Part shown: positions 1-5,906 of the stretch, in pieces
Layout: the number at the start of each line of letters is the position of its first letter
Numbering within the stretch: the stretch's first letter is position 1
Origin: Lysobacterales bacterium
GTDB lineage: Bacteria; Pseudomonadota; Gammaproteobacteria; Xanthomonadales; Xanthomonadaceae
Direction: 5' to 3'
DNA length: 8,627 nucleotides
Assembly: GCA_015655035.1 (NCBI GenBank)
Contig: JAATFS010000011.1
Location: 1-8,627, forward strand
The notes under the pieces: generated by a model
Told to the model about the DNA's origin: nothing
The model's database searches: none
The model's input: the letters and a program-made list of their open reading frames with translations, nothing else
Position numbers and translations under genes: made by a program

Positions 1-38
1 CCCCAAACGACGACGCCGGCCAAGCGGCCGGCGTCGTC
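1..38 (-). terminator. Rho-independent terminator of the FKBP gene
   Basis: A perfect 13-bp inverted repeat (9-21 with 26-38) closes a four-base loop at 22-25. It lies about 20 bases past the stop codon of the minus-strand FKBP gene. Read on the minus strand the stem is followed by only a short GTTT run, so the hairpin is very strong but the U-tract is weak. It could also serve a convergent gene to the left of the window. Confidence 0.65.
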
Positions 39-59
39 TCACTACGGGTAACAGCTCGC

Positions 60-761
60 TTACTTGACGCTGATGAGCTTGATCTCGAACTGCACCGCGA
101 CGTTCGGCGGGAACGGCGTGCGCGGATCGGCACCGTAGGCCTTTTCCGGCGGCAGCGTCACCTCCCACTTGGAACCGGCCGGCATCTGCAGCAGGGTGTC
201 GCGCATGGCCTGCATCTCGACTTCGCTGACCTTGATCGACGGGATCTGCTGGGCCGGGCGGGCCTGCGCCGGACGCTGGCCGTAGGGGAAGGGGCCGGCC
301 ACTTCCAACTGTACCGTGCTCGCCTGCGTGGGCTTGGCGCCCTTGCCGGCTTCCAGCACCTTGTACTGCACGCCGCTGGGCAAGGTCTGCACGCCGGTCG
401 CCGCCTTGTTCTGCGCGAGGAACTGGGTGCTCTTGGTCTTGTTCTCGGCAGCAGCCTTGTCGTACTCGGCCTTGGCCTGCTGGGCACGGCCCTGCTCGCG
501 CTTCTGGAACGCTTCGACGGCCGGCTTCAACTGGTCGGCGGTGATCGTCGGCTGCTTCTTGGCATAAGCATCCTGCAGACCCTTGACCACCGAGTTGATG
601 TCGAGCTGTTCGCCGCGACCGGTCAGCTCGGCCAGGTTGTTACCGTAGTCGTAGCCGAAGTAGTAGCTCAGCTTGCCCTTTTCGGACGTCGTGTCCTGGG
701 CCAGTGCATTGCCTGTCAGGGCCAGGGCCGCCACAGCGACCGCGATAGAACGCAACTTCAT
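60..761 (-). CDS. Exported FKBP-type peptidyl-prolyl isomerase family protein with degenerate catalytic motifs
   Basis: 233 aa. Residues 1-21 form a Sec signal peptide (hydrophobic core, then ALA before QD), so the protein acts in the periplasm or outer envelope. Residues about 22-115 resemble the alpha-helical FKBP N-terminal (dimerisation) domain of FkpA/Mip proteins and are rich in Lys, Ala and Gln. LPSG at 127-130 leads into an FKBP fold. The late FKBP elements are clear: GSKWEVTLPPEKAYG at 196-210 and PPNVAVQFEIKL at 219-230. The early ones are not: the usual HYxG...DGxxFDSS segment and the VIPGW segment are replaced by a Pro/Gln/Ala-rich stretch (156-175) and an unrelated helix-like stretch. 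It may therefore be a chaperone with weak or no isomerase activity. The start is set by GGAG nine bases upstream of the ATG and by the signal peptide; the frame stays open upstream but that extension would bury the signal sequence. Monocistronic by context. Confidence 0.85.
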   Translation of the reverse strand: MKLRSIAVAVAALALTGNALAQDTTSEKGKLSYYFGYDYGNNLAELTGRGEQLDINSVVKGLQDAYAKKQPTITADQLKPAVEAFQKREQGRAQQAKAEYDKAAAENKTKSTQFLAQNKAATGVQTLPSGVQYKVLEAGKGAKPTQASTVQLEVAGPFPYGQRPAQARPAQQIPSIKVSEVEMQAMRDTLLQMPAGSKWEVTLPPEKAYGADPRTPFPPNVAVQFEIKLISVK

Positions 762-925
762 CAAACAATTCTCCAGGGTGGTGGCACAGGACGGGGCTGC
801 CGCCTGAGATGACGCGTTAGGATAACGGTCGCGATACGGAACCGCCACTAACGACGAAAGCTATGACCGGCAAGGCTTGCCGAAGTTCCGCATTCACTTG
901 TTTTTTACTTTTACCAGGATTTCCG
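762..925. other. Divergent intergenic region, FKBP gene / enoyl-CoA hydratase operon
   Basis: These 164 bases separate two divergently transcribed genes, so both promoters should lie here. I see ribosome-binding sequences at each end (GGAG for the minus-strand gene; AGGA at 916-919 for the plus-strand gene) and a T-rich patch at 899-912. No convincing -35/-10 pair or operator dyad was identified. Confidence 0.45.
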
Positions 926-1708
926 ATGTCCGACAGCGTCATTTCAGTATCTGACCATGAATCGGTACGCACCGTGACGGTCGATCGGCCGCACAAGCTG
1001 AATGCGCTCGACCGGCAGACCCTCTTGGCGCTGGATCAGGCGTTCCAGGACGCGGCTGCGGACGAAACGGTTCGGGTGGTGATTTTGACGGGCGCCGGCT
1101 CCAAAGCATTCGTCGCGGGGGCGGACATCGCCGAGATGGCCGCGCTGTCGGCGATACAGGGACGCGAATTCTCGCTGCTCGGCCAGCAACTGATGCGCAG
1201 GATCGAATGCCTGCCCAAACCGGTGATCGCCATGATCAATGGCTTTGCGCTCGGAGGCGGCCTGGAATTGGCAATGGCCTGCCATCTACGCATCGCCGCC
1301 GACAGCGCACGGATCGGCCAGCCCGAGATCAACCTGGGTCTGATCCCCGGCTTTGGCGGCACCCAGCGACTGCTACGCCTGGCCGGGCGGGCCGCAACGC
1401 TGGAGCTTTGCCTGCTTGGCGAACCAATCGACGCCGCCCGCGCGCTGCAACTGGGCCTGGTCAACCGGGTGGTCGCCGCTGCGGATCTGCACGCACAGAC
1501 GCGCGCACTGGCCGACAAACTGGCCCATTCGGCGTCGATCGCGCTGCGCGGCATTCTCGATGCCGTGCTGGTAGGCGGCGAATGCGCACTGGAACAGGGC
1601 CTGCAATTCGAAAGCGCGCAGTTCGGCCTGTTGTTCGCCACCGACGACATGCGCGAAGGCACCCAAGCCTTCATCGAGCGCCGCCCGCCCCACTTCACCC
1701 ATCGCTGA
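926..1708 (+). CDS. Enoyl-CoA hydratase/isomerase (crotonase) family protein
   Basis: 260 aa, the usual length for a single-domain crotonase. Family members typically add water across the 2,3 double bond of enoyl-CoA in the cytoplasm, in fatty-acid or amino-acid breakdown. The first oxyanion-hole segment is AFVAGADIAEM (61-71); the second is the Gly-rich NGFALGGGLELAMACH (105-120). Glu114 and Glu134 (in GQPEINLGLIPGFGGTQR) match the two catalytic glutamates of enoyl-CoA hydratases, including their 20-residue spacing, so hydratase activity is expected rather than a glutamate-less decarboxylase or isomerase variant. The chosen ATG has AGGA six bases upstream; a longer in-frame start at 863 adds a non-homologous leader. 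It is the first gene of an apparent three-gene operon with the next gene 19 bp away. Its substrate and pathway cannot be told from the neighbours, which have no link to lipid metabolism. Confidence 0.92.
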   Translation: MSDSVISVSDHESVRTVTVDRPHKLNALDRQTLLALDQAFQDAAADETVRVVILTGAGSKAFVAGADIAEMAALSAIQGREFSLLGQQLMRRIECLPKPVIAMINGFALGGGLELAMACHLRIAADSARIGQPEINLGLIPGFGGTQRLLRLAGRAATLELCLLGEPIDAARALQLGLVNRVVAAADLHAQTRALADKLAHSASIALRGILDAVLVGGECALEQGLQFESAQFGLLFATDDMREGTQAFIERRPPHFTHR

Positions 1709-1727
1709 GCAGGAATCCCGAAATAAG

Positions 1728-2114
1728 ATGCACCGGAAGCCTTTTGCCACCGGAACTACCGCCGCATTGCCGCTGCAATTGCTGGCCTGCGTACTCGACG
1801 ATGACCTGGACCGTGCGATTGCGCTGGGCCTGATGGACTACGTGGCCAGCCCCGACGACGACCGGCTGGACCCCGCGCACCCCACCCTGAGCGCGCGCCT
1901 GCTGGCCGAGCAAGCCAGGCTGCGAGACGCCTGGGCCGCACGCGAGCGCCATCGCGCACGCGCCGCGCGGCTGGCGCGACGTGCCGCCGAGCGCGACGCA
2001 CGACGTGCGCCGCCACCGGCCCCGCAGCAGCCCGAGCGCCCCTCCCTGCCCCCGCTGGCCGCTGCGATCCTGGCGCGCGCCAAAGCCAAGGCCGCTGAAC
2101 GAGGCGGCCCATGA
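1728..2114 (+). CDS. Hypothetical Arg/Ala-rich protein upstream of nth
   Basis: 128 aa, not recognised as a named family. No signal peptide or membrane span is visible. An acidic N-terminal part (DDDLD at 24-28, PDDDRLD at 42-48) is followed by a long, probably helical Arg/Ala-rich segment (about 54-94). A Pro-rich linker (95-109) then leads to an alanine-rich basic tail, AAAILARAKAKAAE (111-124). Such Arg/Ala helices and AAxxARAKAK tails resemble the C-terminal extensions of RnfB/RnfC electron-transport subunits. In E. coli nth lies at the end of the rsx (rnf) operon, so this may be a relic or stand-alone tail of that system. That is inference: no iron-sulfur cysteine motifs are present in any frame here. 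The start lacks a strong Shine-Dalgarno. It follows the crotonase gene by 19 bp and overlaps nth by four bases (ATGA), arguing for a real, co-translated gene. Confidence 0.7.
   Translation: MHRKPFATGTTAALPLQLLACVLDDDLDRAIALGLMDYVASPDDDRLDPAHPTLSARLLAEQARLRDAWAARERHRARAARLARRAAERDARRAPPPAPQQPERPSLPPLAAAILARAKAKAAERGGP
2101..2104 (+). promoter_or_regulatory. Ribosome binding site of nth inside the upstream gene
   Basis: GAGG lies six bases before the ATG at 2111, whereas the internal ATG at 2162, which would give the E. coli-length protein, has no Shine-Dalgarno-like sequence. This supports the 2111 start and translational coupling to the gene ending at 2114. Confidence 0.6.
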
Positions 2115-2800
2115 GTACGACCATGCTCCGTACTGCAGCACCTGCCCGACGCGGCGCCGCGATGACCCGGGCCGAGGTGCAGGAGATGTTCGAGCGATTG
2201 CGCGAACTCAATCCGCACCCCACCACCGAGCTGGAATACAGCACGCCGTTTGAATTGCTGATCGCCGTGGTGTTGTCGGCACAAGCCACCGATGTCGGCG
2301 TCAACAAGGCCACGCGCCGGCTGTATCCGGTCGCCAATACGCCCGAGGCGATCCTCGCACTGGGCGAGGACGGGCTCAAACCCTATATCTCCACCATCGG
2401 GCTGTTCAACGCGAAAGCCAAGAACGTCATCGCGACCTGTCGGCTGTTGGTCGAGCGATACGCAAGCGAGGTCCCGCGCGATCGCATTGCGCTGGAAGCA
2501 TTGCCGGGGGTCGGCCGCAAGACCGCCAACGTCGTGCTGAACACTGCGTTCGGCGAACCGACGATGGCCGTGGACACGCACATCTTCCGTGTCTCCAACC
2601 GCACCGGGCTGGCGCCCGGCAAGGACGTGCGCGCGGTCGAGGACCGGCTGATGAAAGTGGTACCGAAGGACTTCATGCAGGACGCGCACCACTGGCTGAT
2701 CCTGCATGGCCGCTACGTCTGCAAGGCCCGCAAGCCCGACTGCCCGCAATGCGTGATCCACGATCTTTGCCGGTTCAAGGACAAGACCTTGCCCAACTGA
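2111..2800 (+). CDS. nth: Endonuclease III (bifunctional DNA glycosylase/AP lyase)
   Basis: 229 aa. It removes oxidised pyrimidines from DNA and nicks the abasic site in base-excision repair. It aligns without gaps to my recollection of E. coli Nth after a 17-residue N-terminal extension. The helix-hairpin-helix LPGVGRKTANV carries the catalytic lysine (Lys137, E. coli Lys120); VDTHIFRV carries the catalytic aspartate (Asp155, E. coli Asp138). The C-terminal 4Fe-4S cluster motif is intact: Cys204, Cys211, Cys214 and Cys220, spaced C-x6-C-x2-C-x5-C. The start at 2111 is preferred because GAGG precedes it and it overlaps the upstream stop as ATGA; a start at 2162 would give 212 aa, close to the E. 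coli length. Last gene of the plus-strand operon, followed by a terminator hairpin. Confidence 0.98.
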   Translation: MSTTMLRTAAPARRGAAMTRAEVQEMFERLRELNPHPTTELEYSTPFELLIAVVLSAQATDVGVNKATRRLYPVANTPEAILALGEDGLKPYISTIGLFNAKAKNVIATCRLLVERYASEVPRDRIALEALPGVGRKTANVVLNTAFGEPTMAVDTHIFRVSNRTGLAPGKDVRAVEDRLMKVVPKDFMQDAHHWLILHGRYVCKARKPDCPQCVIHDLCRFKDKTLPN

Positions 2801-2873
2801 TCGGCGCCGTCTGGCGATGGCCGAAGGGCCATGCGCAACCAATCCGCCTTCGCCTGCCGCCGCCAGAAAAGCA

Positions 2874-2903
2874 AAGGGCCCGCTCCTTTCGGAGCGGGCC
2901 CTT
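2874..2903. terminator. Bidirectional terminator between nth and the sulP gene
   Basis: A perfect 13-bp inverted repeat (2874-2886 with 2891-2903) with a four-base loop lies between two convergent genes. On the plus strand the stem is followed by CTTCTTTC; on the minus strand by TTTGCTTTT. Both sides are T-rich, so it probably stops nth transcription from the left and sulP transcription from the right. Confidence 0.88.
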
Positions 2904-2928
2904 CTTTCATCGCACTATCGATACCGCG

Positions 2929-4458
2929 TCATGCAGCCGCTTTGGCCGGACCTTCCGTACGCCGATCCAGCTCCTGCCAGTCCACGACCAGCTGCGATCC
3001 ATGCGTGGCCGCGTTGCGGCCCCAGTCGCGCAACAGCTCCAGGCAGGCATGGTCGACGTGGGTCAGGCGCGCCACATCCAGATGCAGTTCGGTGTTGGGC
3101 GGAACGCTTTCCAGCGTACGCGCCATCGACGGCACCCCGAGGAAGGTCGCCGACCCTACCAGCGACAGACGCAGCTTGCCGGGGCCGCCATGCTCCTGCA
3201 CGTCCAGCTTCAGCCGCGAGGACTGCACCGCCAACCGCAGCAGCGACAACACGAAACCAACGATCACACCGGTCAACAGATCGGTGGCGACGATCGCCAG
3301 CGTGGTGACCACGAAGATCAGCACCGTGCCACGCCCATACACCGCAAGCTTCTTGAGCTGCCCGACGTCCACCATCTTGATGCCGGTATAGACAAGGATG
3401 CCGGCCAGGCACGCCACCGGCGTCATCCGCAGCAGCCAGGGCAGCAACATGGCGAACACCAGCAGCCAGCCGCCATGAAGGATGGCCGACATCCGCGTCA
3501 TACCACCGGCCTGGACGTTGGCCGCACTACGCACGATCACGCCGGTCATCGGCAGCGCGCCAAGCAGCCCGCACAGCATGTTGCCGATGCCCTGGGCACC
3601 CAGCTCACGCTCGTACTGGGTCCGCGGCCCCTGGTGCATGCGATCCACCGCTGCCGCCGACAGCAGCGTTTCGGCACTGGCGACGAAGGCGAAGGTGATT
3701 GCTGCCAGCAACAGCGGCGCGCTGACGAATACCCCCAAGATGTCCGACACGCCGGGCAAGTTGATGGTCGAGAACAGGTTGGAAGGCACGTCCACCTTTT
3801 TCACGTCCAGCGCCAGCCACTGCGCCACCAGCGTCACCGTTACCGCACCTACCAGCGCACCCGGCAGGAAACGCAAGTTACGCAGACGCAGCTTGTTCCA
3901 TACCGCCGTGATCGCGATCGTGGCCAGGCCGATCAGCAACGCCGTCAGGCCGACGCCTTCGCTCAGCGCACGCCACAGCACCGCAGGCAACGCGGCGAAG
4001 TTTTCCAACCCTCGCGCCGCCGGCGTGGCGTCCATCAGCACATGCGACTGCGATGCGACGATCAGGATGCCGATGCCGGAGAGCATGCCGGCAACCACTG
4101 CCGGCGACGTCATGCGGAACCACACCCCCACCCGGCACAGGCCAGCCACCAGCTGGATCGCACCGGCCACCAGCACCACCGGGCCCAGCGCTGCCACGCC
4201 ATGTTGGCGCACCAGCTCGAACACCAGCACCGCCATACCCGCCGCCGGGCCGCTGACCTGCAGCGGCGAACCGGCAATGACGCCGACGACCAGGCCACCG
4301 ATGATGCCGGTGATCAGGCCGGAAGCCGGCGGCATGCCTGAAGCGATCGCCACCCCCATGCACAGCGGCAGCGCGACCAGGAACACCACCACGGACGCGA
4401 GCAGATCGCGGCCGAACAGGCCCTGAGCAAAATAACCCTTGTTGGCGGGCTTGTTCAT
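2929..4458 (-). CDS. SulP-family anion transporter with C-terminal STAS domain, probable bicarbonate transporter
   Basis: 509 aa inner-membrane protein. Residues about 15-412 hold many hydrophobic segments (for example 21-40, 46-63, 93-112, 119-138, 166-186, 245-264, 377-408) typical of the SulP/SLC26 core. The segment GSPLQVSGPAAGMAVLV (63-79) matches the substrate-site region, and SAETLLSAAAVDRM (261-274) is the conserved acidic segment. Residues about 415-500 form a STAS domain; its usual D-S/T-x-G loop reads VDHACLELL (468-476), so the residue phosphorylated in SpoIIAA-like proteins is histidine here. The N-terminal FLVALPLCMGVAIASGMPPASG resembles the SulP branch linked or fused to carbonic anhydrases, and the upstream gene is indeed a carbonic anhydrase 11 bp away. 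I infer bicarbonate transport; sulfate or another anion remains possible. AAGGAG six bases before the ATG fixes the start; a longer frame from 4524 overlaps the carbonic anhydrase gene. Confidence 0.88.
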   Translation of the reverse strand: MNKPANKGYFAQGLFGRDLLASVVVFLVALPLCMGVAIASGMPPASGLITGIIGGLVVGVIAGSPLQVSGPAAGMAVLVFELVRQHGVAALGPVVLVAGAIQLVAGLCRVGVWFRMTSPAVVAGMLSGIGILIVASQSHVLMDATPAARGLENFAALPAVLWRALSEGVGLTALLIGLATIAITAVWNKLRLRNLRFLPGALVGAVTVTLVAQWLALDVKKVDVPSNLFSTINLPGVSDILGVFVSAPLLLAAITFAFVASAETLLSAAAVDRMHQGPRTQYERELGAQGIGNMLCGLLGALPMTGVIVRSAANVQAGGMTRMSAILHGGWLLVFAMLLPWLLRMTPVACLAGILVYTGIKMVDVGQLKKLAVYGRGTVLIFVVTTLAIVATDLLTGVIVGFVLSLLRLAVQSSRLKLDVQEHGGPGKLRLSLVGSATFLGVPSMARTLESVPPNTELHLDVARLTHVDHACLELLRDWGRNAATHGSQLVVDWQELDRRTEGPAKAAA

Positions 4459-4464
4459 GTCTAT

Positions 4465-4470
4465 CTCCTT
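4465..4470 (-). promoter_or_regulatory. Strong Shine-Dalgarno of sulP touching the carbonic anhydrase stop
   Basis: AAGGAG is six bases upstream of the sulP ATG and shares its first base with the TGA of the carbonic anhydrase gene (4470-4472). Ribosomes ending the first gene would sit on this site, which favours coupled translation of the two products. Confidence 0.75.
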
Positions 4471-5156
4471 CAAGCCGCAGCTTCGCTGACGGCACCTAAC
4501 AGGCGCGGTCGCGGCGTAGCGCATGGCGTCTGACCATTGTCCGGAAGCAGCGGAAGGAACTTGCCCGCCTGCGTATCGAACGCGAGGATGTCGCCGTGGG
4601 CGATGTCGTAGATCCAGCCGTGCAGGCGCAGCGTGCCGGCTGCCAGGCGCGCGGCCACCACGGGCTGGGTGCGTAGATGGTCGAGCTGCGAAACCACGTT
4701 CTCCTCGGTCAGGCAGCTCAGTGCCTCCGGACTATCCACCGGATGATCGTGGTGTGCGGCGACATGCCGCGCGGTGTCGGTGTGCTTGAGCCACGAAGCG
4801 ACCGAAGGCACGCCCGCCAGCTTCGACGGATCGAGCACGGCCTTCATCGCACCGCAATCGGTGTGCCCGCAGATCACGATATTGCGGACGTTGAGCTCGG
4901 CGACGGCGTACTCGATCGCGGCAACCACGCCGCCAACGTGCTGGGAGTAAGGCGGCACGACATTGCCGATGTTACGCAGCACAAACAGCTCGCCCGGCTG
5001 CGCGGAAAACATCATTTCTGGCATTACGCGCGAATCGGCGCAGGTGATGAACAGCGTATGCGGGCTCTGCCCGGACGCCAGGCGCAGGAACATTTCCTTT
5101 TGCTGTGGGTAGACGTTCTGGCGAAAATTCGCAAAACCTTTCAGGAGACTTTCCAT
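4470..5156 (-). CDS. Beta-class carbonic anhydrase (CynT-like)
   Basis: 228 aa, the normal length for the family. It interconverts CO2 and bicarbonate in the cytoplasm using zinc. The beta-class signature is complete: Cys39, Asp41 and Arg43 in CADSR, and His98 with Cys101 in GHTDCGAM. Other family blocks are present: PGELFVLRNIGNVVP (54-68), GGVVAAIEYAV (75-85), TEENVVSQLDHL (150-161), LHGWIYDI (178-185). The sequence is close to E. coli CynT as I recall it, but no cyanase gene is next to it, so a cyanate role is not supported and no symbol is given. First gene of a two-gene operon with the SulP transporter, suggesting the pair links transport and hydration of inorganic carbon. The ATG at 5156 has AGAGG about eight bases upstream; an in-frame extension to 5327 crosses the promoter region and is not family-like. 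Confidence 0.96.
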   Translation of the reverse strand: MESLLKGFANFRQNVYPQQKEMFLRLASGQSPHTLFITCADSRVMPEMMFSAQPGELFVLRNIGNVVPPYSQHVGGVVAAIEYAVAELNVRNIVICGHTDCGAMKAVLDPSKLAGVPSVASWLKHTDTARHVAAHHDHPVDSPEALSCLTEENVVSQLDHLRTQPVVAARLAAGTLRLHGWIYDIAHGDILAFDTQAGKFLPLLPDNGQTPCATPRPRLLGAVSEAAA

Positions 5157-5195
5157 GGGGGGCACCTCTGCAGACAAATAAAGGGGGATACCGCC

Positions 5196-5213
5196 GCGGA
5201 TCGGGTGATCCGC
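5196..5213. repeat. 18-bp inverted repeat upstream of the carbonic anhydrase gene
   Basis: GCGGATC and GATCCGC flank a four-base spacer, a perfect 7-bp dyad ending 40 bp before the carbonic anhydrase ATG. It could be a regulator operator or a hairpin in the 5' leader. No T-run follows on the minus strand, so it is unlikely to be a terminator. Confidence 0.5.
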
Positions 5214-5255
5214 AGTACGGAAGAACGAAGGAAAACAACAGCCAAACGCCCCCGG

Positions 5256-5272
5256 GTTGCTCAAAGAGCAAC
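5256..5272. repeat. 17-bp inverted repeat in the carbonic anhydrase upstream region
   Basis: GTTGCTC and GAGCAAC flank a three-base AAA spacer, about 100 bp before the carbonic anhydrase ATG and just past the preceding gene's terminator. A dyad of this size is compatible with an operator; there is no T-tract on either side. Function unknown. Confidence 0.45.
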
Positions 5273-5277
5273 GAACG

Positions 5278-5301
5278 AAAAAACGTCGGGTAGCGTCGAC
5301 G
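5278..5301 (-). terminator. Terminator of the small membrane-protein gene
   Basis: On the minus strand CGTCG and CGACG (5301-5297 and 5288-5284) pair around an 8-base loop and are followed directly by six Ts (5283-5278). It lies about 35 bases after the stop of the gene at 5335-5664. A second GC-rich stem, 5305-5310 with 5316-5321, lies between the stop and this hairpin. The stem is short, so the call is moderate. Confidence 0.55.
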
Positions 5302-5334
5302 CGAGGCCGCAGAGCGCGGCCGCGCACAGGTCGA

Positions 5335-5664
5335 TCAGGCTATCGGAGGGCGGTGTTCGAACTCGAGGCCGATGTCATAGCCGGCGGCCTCATGAACTGG
5401 CAACTCGCTATTGGGACGCATGGCCTGGAGCATCGGCGGTAGCGATGGCAGATCAAGGGTGTCGTCGAAGGACAGATCACCCACCGGCATCTGCGTGACG
5501 GATTCGTCGTCAGCGCTGGCCGGGTCCTGCTCTGATGCAACGTCCACCTGCAATCCCGCTGCGTCCGGCACGCCGGACACGAGCATGACTGCCCCTGTCG
5601 AGAGCAAGCTCGCGATCAGGATCAGGCTGATAAGCATCAACCAGTTGGCGGAGGACATTCGCAT
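5335..5664 (-). CDS. Hypothetical single-span membrane protein with acidic periplasmic tail
   Basis: 109 aa from the ATG at 5664; not recognised. Residues about 8-30 (LMLISLILIASLL onward) form one strongly hydrophobic helix after a short positively charged N-terminus. This fits an N-in anchored membrane protein with an exported tail of about 80 residues. The tail is acidic (EQDPASADDES at 45-55, SFDDTLDL at 65-72) and Pro-rich near the end, with no cysteine and so no lipobox. The start is uncertain: ATGs at 5664 and 5658 and a GTG at 5715 are in frame, none with a strong Shine-Dalgarno; 5664 keeps the helix at the N-terminus. It is divergent from the porin gene and shares its upstream region, where Pho-box-like sequences lie, so a link to phosphate starvation is possible but unproven. 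A terminator follows, so it is probably transcribed alone. Confidence 0.6.
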   Translation of the reverse strand: MRMSSANWLMLISLILIASLLSTGAVMLVSGVPDAAGLQVDVASEQDPASADDESVTQMPVGDLSFDDTLDLPSLPPMLQAMRPNSELPVHEAAGYDIGLEFEHRPPIA

Positions 5665-5693
5665 ATGTCTTGAATTTAGCGAGAAGCGACGAA

Positions 5694-5719
5694 CACCACA
5701 AGTGGTGCGTTGCACAACG
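5694..5719. repeat. Two abutting short palindromes in the divergent region
   Basis: CACCAC-AA-GTGGTG (5694-5707) is followed without a gap by CGTTG-CA-CAACG (5708-5719). Each has a two-base centre, and the centres are 13 bp apart. They sit 30-55 bp upstream of the small membrane-protein start and next to a Pho-box-like sequence. They could be operators for a dimeric regulator; the two arms differ, so they are not copies of one site. Confidence 0.4.
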
Positions 5720-5736
5720 AGTCATATTCCTGCCAG
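5719..5736 (+). promoter_or_regulatory. Pho-box-like sequence, distal site upstream of the porin
   Basis: GAGTCAT, spacer ATTC, then CTGCCAG: two 7-base half-sites 11 bp apart, each matching 5 of 7 bases of the E. coli PhoB half-site CTGTCAT. It lies about 170 bp upstream of the porin ATG in the region shared with the divergent small membrane-protein gene. No good -10 sequence follows at the usual distance, so it may be an upstream PhoB site or chance. Confidence 0.35.
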
Positions 5737-5838
5737 TAAATCCTCAATTCGGTACGCAGCGACAGAGGTGCGAAGCGCCAACCCGCGTGCGTTCGCCTGG
5801 GCGCAAAAGAACGGGCGGCGCGGCAAGGCCGTTCCGGG

Positions 5839-5872
5839 ATGTCACATTCACGCAATCTTTACGCCATAGCCT
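5839..5872 (+). promoter_or_regulatory. Candidate PhoB-dependent promoter of the porin gene
   Basis: ATGTCAC (5839), ACGCAAT (5850) and ACGCCAT (5861) are spaced by exactly 11 bp, matching CTGTCAT at 5, 3 and 4 of 7 bases. TAGCCT at 5867-5872 follows the 18-bp box by 10 bases, where PhoB-activated promoters place their -10, and has the T-A-...-T pattern. It is 35 bp upstream of the porin ATG. The half-site matches are modest, but gene context favours it. Confidence 0.45.
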
Positions 5873-5906
5873 GCGCGCAACTTCCCAGCCAGCCTGCCAG
5901 GCCAAC

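Noticed and set aside
1838..2842. 334-codon open frame on the minus strand opposite nth and its upstream gene
   Set aside because: nth is unmistakable on the plus strand, and the antisense product has low-complexity composition and no recognisable domain.
2749..4341. 530-codon open frame on the plus strand opposite the SulP gene, very rich in Arg, His and Gln
   Set aside because: It is the antisense shadow of a well-supported transporter in GC-rich DNA. Composition is non-protein-like, it runs through the bidirectional terminator, and the opposite strand has clear family motifs and a strong ribosome site.
5157..5327. 57-residue N-terminal extension of the carbonic anhydrase
   Set aside because: It crosses the promoter region and both dyads, has no homology to the family, and the ATG at 5156 gives a family-length protein with a ribosome site.
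5260..5330. Possible single long minus-strand operon from the small membrane protein through carbonic anhydrase and SulP
   Set aside because: A hairpin followed by six Ts (5301-5278) and a spacer of nearly 180 bases with its own dyads separate the small gene from the carbonic anhydrase.
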